This document shows, one piece after another, positions 32,707 to 41,058 of a stretch of DNA of 41,174 bases. The position numbers and the translations under genes are program-made. Position 1 is the stretch's first letter; each line of letters begins with the position of its first letter. Source of the DNA: DYCT01 sp051875715 (GTDB lineage: Bacteria > Bacteroidota > Bacteroidia > Bacteroidales > Bacteroidaceae); contig JBJEHD010000072.1 of the NCBI GenBank assembly GCA_051875715.1, positions 1 through 41,174 of the forward strand, given 5' to 3'. Under the pieces are notes generated by a model that ran no database searches, was not told where the DNA came from, and saw only the letters and a program-made list of their open reading frames with translations.

Positions 32707-33837
32707 ATGATATCGCTTGGAACGACCATACGCAGATTTTTCGAGGTGGCGGGTGCCCTGGTGGCCCTGCTGATGCTGATGTGTGCCTACAGTCCGCTGC
32801 TCGACCCGGAGCAGCATCCCGTGCTGGCCTGTGCCGGCATGGCCTTTCCGGTCTTTGCGTTTCTCAACGGTGTTTTCCTGTTCCTGTGGCTGTTGTTGCG
32901 TTGGCGGTCGGCCTGGGTGGCCCTGCTTTCGTTCGCCTTGTGCTATGGCTCGTTGCGCGACTGCCTGCCCCTGCACCTCTCGCAGCCCGAACCGCCCGAG
33001 GGCAGCATCCGGCTGCTGTCGTTCAATACGATGGCTTTTGGCGACGGCCAGCCTCATAAAAAAGGCAAACCCAACACGGCTTTGGACTATCTGGCCAAGA
33101 GCGATGCCGACATCCTTTGCCTGCAAGAGTACATCGCCGGGCGAGACAAGTACCACCTGCAACACCGCGATGTGGAACGGGCCCTCCGGGACTATCCCTA
33201 CCGACGTTACCTGCAGGTGGGCACCAACGACAACGGCCTCGGCATCTATTCCCGTTTCCCCATCCTGTCGCAGCGCAAGCTGCCCTACAAAAGCCTCTAC
33301 AATGGTTCGGCCATGTACGAACTGAACGTGTGTGGCGATACGCTGGTCATCATCAACAACCATTTGGAGTCGAACAAACTCACGTTGGAGGACAAACAGC
33401 TGTATCGGCAGATGCTCCAATCGCCCGAGAAGGAGAACGTGGAGCAGGGGGCGCGGTTGCTGGTCGGCCGCCTGTCGGAAGCCATGGCCATCCGGGCTCG
33501 TCAGACCCGCCTCATCGGCCATCTGGTGGACTCGTTGCTGGAACGCGGCCGTCGGGTCGTCGTCTGTGGCGACTGCAACGACACCCCGGTCTCTTTCACC
33601 CATCGCCGGCTGACCCGCCGCCTCCACAGCGCGTTCGTGCAGGCAGGCAACGGGCTCGGCGTGTCGTACAACCAAAACGGCTTTTACTTCCGCATCGACC
33701 ACATCCTGCTCAGTCCCGGCCTGCGAGCCTACGACTGCCGTGTCGACCGCAGCATCCGCGTGTCCGATCACTATCCCATTGTGTGCCACATTGCGTGGGA
33801 GGGGCTTTGCAACCATCCGTCAAAATCCAAACCTTAA
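32707..33837 (+). CDS. membrane-anchored endonuclease/exonuclease/phosphatase-fold protein
   Basis: A 376-aa protein with three N-terminal membrane helices (about 13-33, 40-62, 66-85) followed by an EEP-fold hydrolase domain. Catalytic-type motifs: LLSFNTMAFG (N in the first strand), ILCLQEY (metal-binding Glu), NGLGIYSRFPIL, VVVCGDCNDTP (Asp/Asn pair) and SDHYPIVCHI (the DH pair at the end). Family members hydrolyse nucleic acids, phosphoinositides or sphingomyelin-type phosphodiesters, and the substrate cannot be told from sequence. It follows the two rhomboids by 25 bases; this order is one I associate with Bacteroidales genomes. Confidence 0.85.
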   Translation: MISLGTTIRRFFEVAGALVALLMLMCAYSPLLDPEQHPVLACAGMAFPVFAFLNGVFLFLWLLLRWRSAWVALLSFALCYGSLRDCLPLHLSQPEPPEGSIRLLSFNTMAFGDGQPHKKGKPNTALDYLAKSDADILCLQEYIAGRDKYHLQHRDVERALRDYPYRRYLQVGTNDNGLGIYSRFPILSQRKLPYKSLYNGSAMYELNVCGDTLVIINNHLESNKLTLEDKQLYRQMLQSPEKENVEQGARLLVGRLSEAMAIRARQTRLIGHLVDSLLERGRRVVVCGDCNDTPVSFTHRRLTRRLHSAFVQAGNGLGVSYNQNGFYFRIDHILLSPGLRAYDCRVDRSIRVSDHYPIVCHIAWEGLCNHPSKSKP

Positions 33838-33847
33838 TAGTTATCTT

Positions 33848-35935
33848 ATGAGAATCATTCAGCAATTATTCACCGGAGCCGTCTGCTTGATGGCTTGTTC
33901 TTGTTCAACGAAGATGGAAAATAATCCGTTCCTTGTTCCTTCGGACGCACCGTATGGTGCGCCCCGCTTCGACCTCATCCGGTTGGAGCATTACGAACCG
34001 GCCGTGCTCGAAGGCATCAGCCGGCAAAACCAGGCCATCGAGGCTATTGTGCAGAACCCCGAGACCCCCGATTTCGACAACACCATTGCGGCGCTCGACG
34101 CCAGTGGCGACCTGCTCAGCCAGGTGTCGCTTGTGCTTTTTAATATGGCCGATGCCGAGACGTCCGACGAACTCACCGACCTTTCGCTCCGTCTGGCCCC
34201 CATGCTGGCCGAACACTCGGACAACATCTACCTCAATCCCCGTTTGTTCGAACGGGTGGAAGCCGTCCATCGGTCGGCACAGGCCGATTCGCTTACGACC
34301 GAGCAACGCCGCTTGCTTGACAAACACTACAAGGCCTTTGTGCGCTCGGGGGCCGGTCTGCCTGCCGACAAACAGGACCGCTTGCGCCAGATCAACCAGG
34401 AACTTTCCACGCTGACCCTCCAGTTCAGCAACCACGTGTTGGCCGAGAACAACACCTTCCAGTTGCTGGTCGACGACGCCTCGCGTCTGGAAGGCGCTCC
34501 TTCGTGGGTGCTGGCCGCCGCTGCCGACGAGGCCCGTCAGGCCGGACACGAAGGGCAGTGGATGTTCACCCTCCGCAGTTCCAGTTTCTTGCCCGCCATG
34601 CAGTATGTGCCGGACCGCGACGTGCGTCGGCAGTTGTACGAGGCCTACACCAACCGGTGCAACCACGGAGGTGAGACCGACAACAAGGAACTTCTGGCCC
34701 AAATCATCCGTTTGCGGTTGGAGAAGGCCCGCCTGCTGGGCTACGACCACTATGCCGACTTCGTGCTGAGCGAGAACATGGCCCACGACGCCCGCACCGT
34801 GAACACCTTCTTGGCCGGATTGTGGGACTATGCGCTGCCCAAGGCCAAAGCCGAAGCGGCCGAGTTGCAGGGACTGCTGCAGGCCGAACAGCCCGGTGCC
34901 ACTTTCGAGGCCTGGGACTGGTGGTACTATGCCGAGAAGTTGCGCCAGCGTCGCTATGCCGTCAATGAGGACGAACTGAAACCTTATTTCCGCCTCGAAA
35001 ACGTGCGCGACGGTGCCTTTGCCGTGGCTCAGCGGCTGTATGGCATCACACTGACGCCTGTCGATGGCGTGCCCGTCTATCATCCCGACGTGCAGGTGTT
35101 CGAGGTGAAAGATGCCGATGGTTCCTTCCTGGCCTTGTTCTACACCGACTACTTCCCCCGTCCGGGCAAGCGCGGCGGTGCCTGGATGAGCAACTACCGC
35201 GAGCAGAGCGAAGGCGTGCGCCCGTTCATCTGCAACGTGGCCAGCTTCACCAAGCCGACGGCCGACCTGCCCTCTTTGCTCACGCTCGACGAGGTTGAGA
35301 CCACCTTCCACGAGTTCGGCCATGCCTTGCACGGCATCCTGACGCAGTGCCGCTACGTCGGCACGTCGGGCACCAACGTGGCCCGCGACTTTGTCGAACT
35401 GCCTTCGCAGTTGTTCGAGCACTGGGCCACCGAGCCTGACGTCCTCCGCCTCTACGCCCGCCACTACCAGACCGGCGAAGTCATCCCCGACTCGCTCATT
35501 CGCAAGATCCAAGCGCAGGGCACCTTCAATCAGGGCTTCATGACCACCGAACTGCTGGCCGCCGCCATCCTCGACATGGACCTGCATCAGGTGACCGATG
35601 CGGCCGACCTCGACGTGGCTGCCTTCGAACGCCGGGAGGTGGAGCGTCTCGGTCTGATACCGCAGATAGCCCCGCGCTACCGTCTCACCTATTTCAACCA
35701 CATCATGGGTGGCTACGAGGCCGGCTATTACAGCTACCTGTGGGCCAACGTGCTCGATGCCGACGCCTACGAGGCTTTCCGCGAGAGAGGCATCTTCGAC
35801 GAGGCTACGGCCACCTCGCTCCGCCGCAACATTCTCGAACGTGGTAACAGCGAAGACCCGATGGTGCTCTACCGGCGCTTCCGGGGGGCCGACCCGCGTC
35901 CCGAGCCCATGCTCGTCAACCGTGGATTGCGCTGA
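33848..35935 (+). CDS. M3 family metallopeptidase lipoprotein (peptidyl-dipeptidase Dcp-like)
   Basis: A 695-aa zinc oligopeptidase, predicted to remove dipeptides from the C terminus of short peptides. The zinc motif HEFGH is at 488-492 and the third ligand is Glu517 in DFVELPSQ; both are standard for M3 (thimet/Dcp). N-terminal start NPFLVPSDAPYGAPRFDLIRLEHYEPAVLEGI and C-terminal GYEAGYYSYLWANVLDADAYEAF are also typical. A signal peptide with lipobox LMAC (Cys17, plus another Cys19) suggests an envelope location, unlike cytoplasmic E. coli Dcp. It follows the EEP gene by 10 bases and ends the operon. The frame is open further upstream, but only the ATG at 33848 gives the signal peptide. 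Confidence 0.94.
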   Translation: MRIIQQLFTGAVCLMACSCSTKMENNPFLVPSDAPYGAPRFDLIRLEHYEPAVLEGISRQNQAIEAIVQNPETPDFDNTIAALDASGDLLSQVSLVLFNMADAETSDELTDLSLRLAPMLAEHSDNIYLNPRLFERVEAVHRSAQADSLTTEQRRLLDKHYKAFVRSGAGLPADKQDRLRQINQELSTLTLQFSNHVLAENNTFQLLVDDASRLEGAPSWVLAAAADEARQAGHEGQWMFTLRSSSFLPAMQYVPDRDVRRQLYEAYTNRCNHGGETDNKELLAQIIRLRLEKARLLGYDHYADFVLSENMAHDARTVNTFLAGLWDYALPKAKAEAAELQGLLQAEQPGATFEAWDWWYYAEKLRQRRYAVNEDELKPYFRLENVRDGAFAVAQRLYGITLTPVDGVPVYHPDVQVFEVKDADGSFLALFYTDYFPRPGKRGGAWMSNYREQSEGVRPFICNVASFTKPTADLPSLLTLDEVETTFHEFGHALHGILTQCRYVGTSGTNVARDFVELPSQLFEHWATEPDVLRLYARHYQTGEVIPDSLIRKIQAQGTFNQGFMTTELLAAAILDMDLHQVTDAADLDVAAFERREVERLGLIPQIAPRYRLTYFNHIMGGYEAGYYSYLWANVLDADAYEAFRERGIFDEATATSLRRNILERGNSEDPMVLYRRFRGADPRPEPMLVNRGLR

Positions 35936-35948
35936 GACTGATTTTTGT

Positions 35949-35993
35949 AAAAATAGAAGTCGGCTTCGTCAGAAATAGAACGGCCGATTTGGG
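35949..35993. repeat. bipartite repeat, second copy of the motif at 7-51
   Basis: AAAAATAGAAGT, 23 intervening bases, then CCGATTTGGG. The same two blocks with the same spacing occur at 7-51, and about half of the middle bases also agree. It lies just after the M3 peptidase stop. Role unknown; a dispersed intergenic element is likely. Confidence 0.6.
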
Positions 35994-36007
35994 CTAAACG
36001 GACATCG

Positions 36008-36054
36008 AAAAGAGGATTCTCTCCCATCCAAGGGGGAGCGTCCTCTTTTTTTTT
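36008..36054 (+). terminator. terminator of the rhomboid-EEP-M3 operon
   Basis: AAAAGAGGA and CTCCC pair with GGGGAG and TCCTCTTTT across a two-base internal loop, followed by a run of nine Ts. Confidence 0.85.
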
Positions 36055-36097
36055 ACATAAAAAGCGGCCGGGCCACTGCCATATTCTGAAAAAACGC

Positions 36098-36105
36098 TAT
36101 ATTTG
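36098..36105 (+). promoter_or_regulatory. -7 element for secDF
   Basis: TATATTTG, perfect TANNTTTG match, about 64 bases before the ATG. Confidence 0.6.
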
Positions 36106-36136
36106 CGGCCTTTAGAGTGCATTAGGTACGGAAATT

Positions 36137-36167
36137 AATTCATAAGTAACATAAAATTCATAAGTAA
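36137..36167 (+). repeat. tandem 13-base direct repeat before secDF
   Basis: AATTCATAAGTAA occurs at 36137-36149 and again at 36155-36167, ending right before the secDF ATG at 36169. It could be a duplicated ribosome-loading sequence or a regulatory binding site. Confidence 0.6.
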
Positions 36168-36168
36168 A

Positions 36169-39100
36169 ATGCAAAACAAAGGATTTGTTAGAGTTTTTGC
36201 GATACTGCTCACGCTGGTGTGCGTATTCTACCTCTCCTTCTCTTTCGTGACGCGCTATCACATGGGCAAGGCAGAGGCGGATCCGCAAGGAACGAACCAC
36301 TACCTCGACTCGGTGATGAACGAGAAGGTGTGGTTGGGCAGTTATACGCTCAAGCAGTGCCGTGAAATGGAGATTGGTTTGGGTCTGGACCTCAAGGGAG
36401 GTATGAACGTCATCCTCGAGGTGTCCGTGCCCGATGTGGTAAAGGCTTTGGCCGACCACAAACAGGACGAAGCCTTCCAGAAGGCTGTGGCCGAAGCAGC
36501 ACGTCTGCAGGAGACCAGCCAGGACGATTTCGTGACCCTCTTCATCAACGCCTACCATCAGTATGCACCGGGTTCCAGCCTGGCCGAATTGTTCGCCACG
36601 CAGCAGTTGAAGGACAGAATCAAGCAGAACACCTCCGACAAGGAAGTGGAAAGCGTGCTGCGCGAAGAAGTGAAGGCCGCTGTCGAGAACTCCTACAACG
36701 TACTCCGTACCCGTATCGACCGCTTCGGTGTGGTTCAGCCCAACATCCAGAGCCTGGAGGACAAAATGGGCCGCATCATGGTCGAACTGCCGGGCATCAA
36801 AGAGCCCGAACGTGTGCGCAAGTTGCTTCAGGGTTCGGCCAACCTCGAATTCTGGGAGACTTACACGGCACAGGAGGTTGTTCCCTTCCTGAACAATGCC
36901 GACAGCAAACTGCGTACGCTGCTGGCCGACGCTCAGCCTGCTGAGGAGGCCGTAGCCGAACCGGCTGCCGAAGAAGTGGCTCCGGCCAATGCTGCCGACA
37001 GCCTTGCCGCCGCCCTCAAGGGTGAGACCGAAAGCGCGAACAACGAAGCCATGTTGGCCCAGGCCAAGAAGGAACACCCGTTGGCCGTGCTGCTTCAGTT
37101 CAACACCAGCGGCCAGGGTGCCGTAGCCGGTTATGCACACTACAAAGATACGGCCGAAATCAACCGCTACCTCTCGATGAAGGAAGTGGCCGAAGTACTC
37201 CCGAAGGACCTCCGTCTGAAGTGGGGCGTAAAGGCTGCCGAATTCGACAAGAAAGCCCAATACTTCGAATTGTTCGCCATCAAGTCTACCGAACGTAACG
37301 GCAAGGCTCCTTTGGAAGGCGACGTCATCACTTCGGCCCGCGACGACTACGACCAGTACGGCAAGCCGTCTGTCAGCATGTCGATGAACACCGAAGGCTC
37401 GCGCAAATGGGCATTGCTCACGAAGCAGAACGTAGGCCGTGCCATTGCCATCGTCCTCGACGGCTATGTGTACTCCGCCCCGAACGTCAATGGTGAGATT
37501 ACCGGCGGAAATTCGCAAATCACCGGCAACTTCACGCCCGAAGAAGCCAAGGACTTGGCCAACGTGCTTAAGTCCGGTAAGATGCCCGCTCCGGCCCGCA
37601 TCGTTCAGGAAGACATCGTCGGCCCGTCGCTCGGTCAGGCTTCCATCAATCAGGGCATCATGTCGTTCATCGTGGCTTTGGTGCTGCTGATGATTTACAT
37701 GTGCGCCATCTACGGTTTCATCCCGGGCATGATTGCCAACGGAGCCCTCATCGTCAACTTCTTCTTCACGCTGGGTATCCTGACGTCGTTCCAGGCTGCA
37801 CTGACCATGTCCGGTATCGCCGGTATGGTGCTTTCGCTGGGTATGGCTGTCGATGCCAACGTGTTGATCTACGAACGTACGAAGGAAGAACTCCGTGCCG
37901 GCAAGAATCTGAAGAAAGCCTTGGCCGACGGTTATTCCAACGCCTTCTCGGCCATCTTCGACTCGAACTTGACCTCTATCATCACCGGTATCATCTTGTT
38001 CAACTTCGGTACGGGCCCCATCCGCGGATTTGCCACCACGCTCATCATCGGTATCCTCTGCTCGTTCTTCACGGCAGTGTTCCTCACCCGTCTGGTGTAC
38101 GAACGTGCCATGAGCCGCGACAAGTGGTTGAACCTCACGTTCACCACCTCGTTGTCGAAGAAGATGATGATGAACACGCATTTCGACTTCATGGGCTTCA
38201 GCTCGAAGAGTTTCACCATCTGGGGTGTGGCCATCCTCATCTGCTGCGCTTCCTTCGGGCTGCGCGGCTTGAGCCAGAGCATCGACTTCACGGGTGGACG
38301 CAACTTCGTGGTTCAGTTCGAACAGCAGGTTGAGCCCGAGCAGGCCGAGAAACTGATTCAAGAAAAGATTGGCGCACTCACCGACGAGAAAGTCTCCGTG
38401 TCCGCCATCGCCTTGGGTACCGACGGCCGCACCATCCGTATCAGCACCAACTACCGCATCAACGAGAACTCCGAGACGGTTGACTCCGAAATCGAAGCCT
38501 TCTTGTTCGACGCCCTGCAGCCGATGCTGACGCAGAACATCGACCTGGCTACCTTCATCGACCGCGACAACTACAAAGGCGGCAGCATCATCAGTTCTCA
38601 GAAGGTAGGTCCGAGCATTGCCGACGACATCAAGTATTCGGCCATCTGGTCCGTACTCTTGTCGCTCGTGGCCATCGGCCTCTACATCCTGCTTCGTTTC
38701 CGCAACATCGCCTACAGCATCGGTTCGGTAGTGGCCCTGACGGCCGACACCGTGCTCATCATCGGTGCTTACTCGTTGTTCTGGGGCATCCTGCCGTTCT
38801 CGCTCGAAATCGACCAGACCTTCATCGGTGCCATCCTGACGGCTATTGGTTACTCCATCAACGATAAGGTGGTCATCTTCGACCGCGTACGCGAGTTCTT
38901 CGGCCTCTATCCGAAGCGCAACCGTCGTCAGTTGTTCAACGATTCGCTCAACACCACGTTGGCCCGTACCATCAACACTTCTGTCAGCACGTTGATTGTG
39001 TTGCTGTGCATCTTCATCCTGGGTGGCGACTCTATCCGCAGCTTCGCCTTCGCCATGATTCTGGGTGTCATCTTCGGTACGTTGTCGTCGTTGTTCATCG

Positions 39101-39174
39101 CTTCGCCCATCGCTTACCGCTTCATCCACAAGAAGGGTAAGAACGAACCGGTTGAGGCTGTAGAAGCAAAATAA
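36169..39174 (+). CDS. secDF: SecD-SecF fusion, protein translocase accessory subunit
   Basis: Inner-membrane proton-driven motor that pulls proteins through SecYEG into the periplasm. The 1001-aa protein fuses SecD (about 1-650) and SecF (about 665-990), as is usual in Bacteroidetes. Helix 1 is near the N terminus (FVRVFAILLTLVCVFYLSFSF). The SecD signatures GLGLDLKGGMNVILEV, RTRIDRFGVVQPNIQ, LSLGMAVDANVLIYERTKEEL and SecF's SIDFTGGRNFVVQFE and IGYSINDKVVIFDRVRE are all present. An Ala/Glu-rich low-complexity stretch (about 258-300) interrupts the first periplasmic domain. Single-gene unit with its own promoter and terminator. Confidence 0.97.
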   Translation: MQNKGFVRVFAILLTLVCVFYLSFSFVTRYHMGKAEADPQGTNHYLDSVMNEKVWLGSYTLKQCREMEIGLGLDLKGGMNVILEVSVPDVVKALADHKQDEAFQKAVAEAARLQETSQDDFVTLFINAYHQYAPGSSLAELFATQQLKDRIKQNTSDKEVESVLREEVKAAVENSYNVLRTRIDRFGVVQPNIQSLEDKMGRIMVELPGIKEPERVRKLLQGSANLEFWETYTAQEVVPFLNNADSKLRTLLADAQPAEEAVAEPAAEEVAPANAADSLAAALKGETESANNEAMLAQAKKEHPLAVLLQFNTSGQGAVAGYAHYKDTAEINRYLSMKEVAEVLPKDLRLKWGVKAAEFDKKAQYFELFAIKSTERNGKAPLEGDVITSARDDYDQYGKPSVSMSMNTEGSRKWALLTKQNVGRAIAIVLDGYVYSAPNVNGEITGGNSQITGNFTPEEAKDLANVLKSGKMPAPARIVQEDIVGPSLGQASINQGIMSFIVALVLLMIYMCAIYGFIPGMIANGALIVNFFFTLGILTSFQAALTMSGIAGMVLSLGMAVDANVLIYERTKEELRAGKNLKKALADGYSNAFSAIFDSNLTSIITGIILFNFGTGPIRGFATTLIIGILCSFFTAVFLTRLVYERAMSRDKWLNLTFTTSLSKKMMMNTHFDFMGFSSKSFTIWGVAILICCASFGLRGLSQSIDFTGGRNFVVQFEQQVEPEQAEKLIQEKIGALTDEKVSVSAIALGTDGRTIRISTNYRINENSETVDSEIEAFLFDALQPMLTQNIDLATFIDRDNYKGGSIISSQKVGPSIADDIKYSAIWSVLLSLVAIGLYILLRFRNIAYSIGSVVALTADTVLIIGAYSLFWGILPFSLEIDQTFIGAILTAIGYSINDKVVIFDRVREFFGLYPKRNRRQLFNDSLNTTLARTINTSVSTLIVLLCIFILGGDSIRSFAFAMILGVIFGTLSSLFIASPIAYRFIHKKGKNEPVEAVEAK

Positions 39175-39194
39175 GGTTGTTTACCTGTTCAGCC

Positions 39195-39232
39195 AAAAAA
39201 AGAGCGGTTCCGTGTGGACCGCTCTTTTTTTT
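39195..39232 (+). terminator. terminator of secDF
   Basis: A-run, GAGCGGT stem, nine-base loop, ACCGCTC stem and a T-run, 20 bases after the stop codon. Confidence 0.85.
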
Positions 39233-39345
39233 AGCCTCAAACCGATTGCTCGTCTGCGGCCGCTTGCGGCCGGGCATCCGAGAGGGGGGTGGGAGGCAAG
39301 ATGGTGCGGAGAGAGGCGAAAATGCGGTTCTCCCGGGCTGGTGGC

Positions 39346-40407
39346 CTATGCGTGAGGCTTTTTTTCGCCGGGTGCTGGGGTGTCCGTAGTGAGATCGGCG
39401 GGGGCGTACAGGTCGGCGGCCTGACGCAGCATGTTGGCCATGTGGCGGACTACGAAACGAGGGCTGAGCACCTGTAGGCCGGGACCGTAACTCATCAGTA
39501 CGGAATAGAGCTCGAAGTTGACGACGACGCGGATGCTGAACGTGTAGCAACCGTCCTCCTCCCGCTCGACCTTTTGCGTGTGGTGCAGGGGTTTGGTGAG
39601 GATGTATTTGCCCTGTTCGCACGTGGCCCGGAAACGGATGAGGTAGGCCCTGTCGTGCAGGTTTTTGCTCACGCCGATGACGTCGTCGAAGAAGTGTTCG
39701 GGGTCGAACTCCGGATTCTCCTGGTAGGGGATGCCGATTGGCTCGACGGAGAGGATGCGGTCCAGCGGAAGGTTGTAGAGTTTCATGTCCTTGGTCTGCG
39801 ACCCGTAGAGGAACCAACGGTTGCGAAACTCCTTGAGCAGGTGGGGAAAGAGGTCGAGCGTTGTGGCCTGCCTGGCGTTGAACGACTGATACTGGATGTG
39901 CAACGCCTGGCGGTGGGCGATGTGGTTGTAGAGCGGGTTGAGCAGGTGCAATCCCTTCAGGTCGGGCACGCTGTCGAAGTGGACGATGGGCTTGCGTTGC
40001 TGTTTCGAGATGGCCAGTTTATCCTGTAGCCGGTTCACCACGTCGGCCATCTCGCTGAAGTGCCCGAAGTCCTCCAGCTCGCGCAGCATGTCCACGGCCT
40101 CCTGCATCGCCTCGATGTCTTTTTGCGACAGGGGCATTTGGGTGATGCTGTAGTCGGTGTCGGAGTAGCGGTAGTACTTGTGGTCGTAGACCTCGATGGG
40201 GGCGTTGTAGCCCAGTTTGTCGGAACGCATCAGTTGGATGTCGCCTTGTACGGTGCGTACGCTGACCCCTTTGTCGACGCCTTCCATTTCGTAGAGGGCG
40301 TTGCTGCAGGCCTCCACCAGGTCGTCGAGTGTCCAGCGGCGGTAGGGGTTGCGGAGGCAGTTGTCGATGGTCTTGTAGCGGATGAGGGCGTTCTTGTTGG
40401 CAGGCAT
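39346..40407 (-). CDS. WYL-domain transcriptional regulator
   Basis: A 353-aa cytoplasmic regulator. The N terminus (ALIRYKTIDNCLRNPYRRWTLDDLVEACSNALYEMEG, then SVRTVQGDIQLMRSD) is a winged helix-turn-helix that would bind DNA. Around residues 160-240 is a WYL domain, with NRWFLYGSQTKDMKLYNLPLDRI carrying the aromatic cluster and Arg-rich motif thought to bind a nucleic-acid or nucleotide ligand. The C-terminal WCX-like part follows (YTFSIRVVVNFELYSVLMSYGPGLQVLSPRFV). Such proteins regulate diverse loci, including defence systems and DNA-damage genes; no defence gene lies in this window. Its own promoter is at 40459-40466. Confidence 0.87.
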   Translation of the reverse strand: MPANKNALIRYKTIDNCLRNPYRRWTLDDLVEACSNALYEMEGVDKGVSVRTVQGDIQLMRSDKLGYNAPIEVYDHKYYRYSDTDYSITQMPLSQKDIEAMQEAVDMLRELEDFGHFSEMADVVNRLQDKLAISKQQRKPIVHFDSVPDLKGLHLLNPLYNHIAHRQALHIQYQSFNARQATTLDLFPHLLKEFRNRWFLYGSQTKDMKLYNLPLDRILSVEPIGIPYQENPEFDPEHFFDDVIGVSKNLHDRAYLIRFRATCEQGKYILTKPLHHTQKVEREEDGCYTFSIRVVVNFELYSVLMSYGPGLQVLSPRFVVRHMANMLRQAADLYAPADLTTDTPAPGEKKPHA

Positions 40408-40458
40408 ATTCGGGTGGCTTTTTTAGGTGAACAATCGGCAGGGGGTGTCCCCCTTGCA

Positions 40459-40466
40459 CAAAGATA
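40459..40466 (-). promoter_or_regulatory. -7 element for the WYL regulator
   Basis: Minus-strand TATCTTTG, about 52 bases upstream of the start codon. Confidence 0.6.
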
Positions 40467-40563
40467 GGCTTTTCCCTTTTCTTTGTGCCGGATGGGCCGA
40501 AGTTTTTGCCTGTTTCCGATGTTTTCAGGCCGTGGTGCGTGGCCTTCGTAGGCGGCTGTGCCG

Positions 40564-40622
40564 GAGAGGGTATGCGCGCGGGCCCGAGAGCATACCCTCT
40601 CGCGGTCGCGAGCGTACTCGCG
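40564..40622. repeat. GC-rich nested palindromes
   Basis: GAGAGGGTATGC (40564-40575) pairs perfectly with GCATACCCTCTC (40590-40601). Directly after it, CGCGAG (40607-40612) pairs with CTCGCG (40617-40622) around CGTA. It lies between the WYL gene promoter and the tRNA-Pro terminator, in about 200 bases with no gene. Confidence 0.7.
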
Positions 40623-40672
40623 CGGGCTTGGGAGGGTAGGCGACGCGGATGTGCCTGCTGTGCGGGTGAAAC

Positions 40673-40708
40673 AAAAAAAGCGGAAACCGAATGCTCGGTC
40701 TCCGCTTC
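40673..40708 (-). terminator. terminator of tRNA-Pro
   Basis: Minus strand: AGCGGA and ACCGA pair with TCGGT and TCCGCT around a short loop, then seven Ts. Confidence 0.8.
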
Positions 40709-40717
40709 TGCGATGGA

Positions 40718-40793
40718 TGGTCGGAATGAGGCGACTCGAACGCCCGACCCCTACGTCCCGAACGTAGTGCGCTACCAACTGCGCTACATTCCG
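40718..40793 (-). tRNA. tRNA-Pro(CGG)
   Basis: Minus-strand cloverleaf: acceptor CGGAATG with CATTCCG, D-arm GCGCAGTTGGTAGCGC, anticodon stem CTACG/CGTAG around TTCGGGA (anticodon CGG), T-arm with TTCGAGT loop, and an encoded CCA at 40718-40720. Reads CCG proline codons. Confidence 0.95.
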
Positions 40794-40814
40794 TCCTTCG
40801 TTGTTTTGCGGATG

Positions 40815-40822
40815 CAAAGGTA
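40815..40822 (-). promoter_or_regulatory. -7 element for tRNA-Pro
   Basis: Minus-strand TACCTTTG, 22 bases upstream of the mature 5' end. Confidence 0.55.
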
Positions 40823-40870
40823 CGACATTTATCCGAATGGCAAAAGATTTTGGAAGAAAAATGCAAAAAA

Positions 40871-40901
40871 TTTGTAGTTAACGAAAAAGCGCGTATCTTT
40901 G
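40871..40901 (+). promoter_or_regulatory. promoter of tRNA-Phe (-33 and -7)
   Basis: TTTG at 40871-40874 and TATCTTTG at 40894-40901 with a 19-base gap: the textbook Bacteroidetes promoter and the best one in the window. Confidence 0.75.
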
Positions 40902-40919
40902 CAGCGTCAAATCCGCGAA

Positions 40920-40992
40920 GGTGCCATAGCTCAGTTGGTAGAGCAAAGGACTGAAAATCCTTGTGTCCCCGGTTCGATTCCTGGTGGCACCA
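40920..40992 (+). tRNA. tRNA-Phe(GAA)
   Basis: Acceptor GGTGCCA with TGGCACC, D-arm GCTCAGTTGGTAGAGC, anticodon stem AAGGA/TCCTT around CTGAAAA (anticodon GAA), T-arm CCCGG/CCTGG with TTCGATT loop (one C-T mismatch in the stem), discriminator A. CCA is not encoded. Confidence 0.94.
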
Positions 40993-41024
40993 CTTTGCAG
41001 AGAAAGAGAAGTAGAAGACGGAAG

Positions 41025-41058
41025 AATCCTGGTTTCCTTGTGAGGCCGGGATTTTTTT
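41025..41058 (+). terminator. terminator of tRNA-Phe
   Basis: AATCCTGG pairs with CCGGGATT (one G-T pair) and a seven-T run follows. Confidence 0.75.

Noticed and set aside
36112..39129. 1005-codon minus-strand frame opposite secDF
   Set aside because: Antisense shadow; SecDF on the plus strand has all family motifs, a promoter and a terminator.
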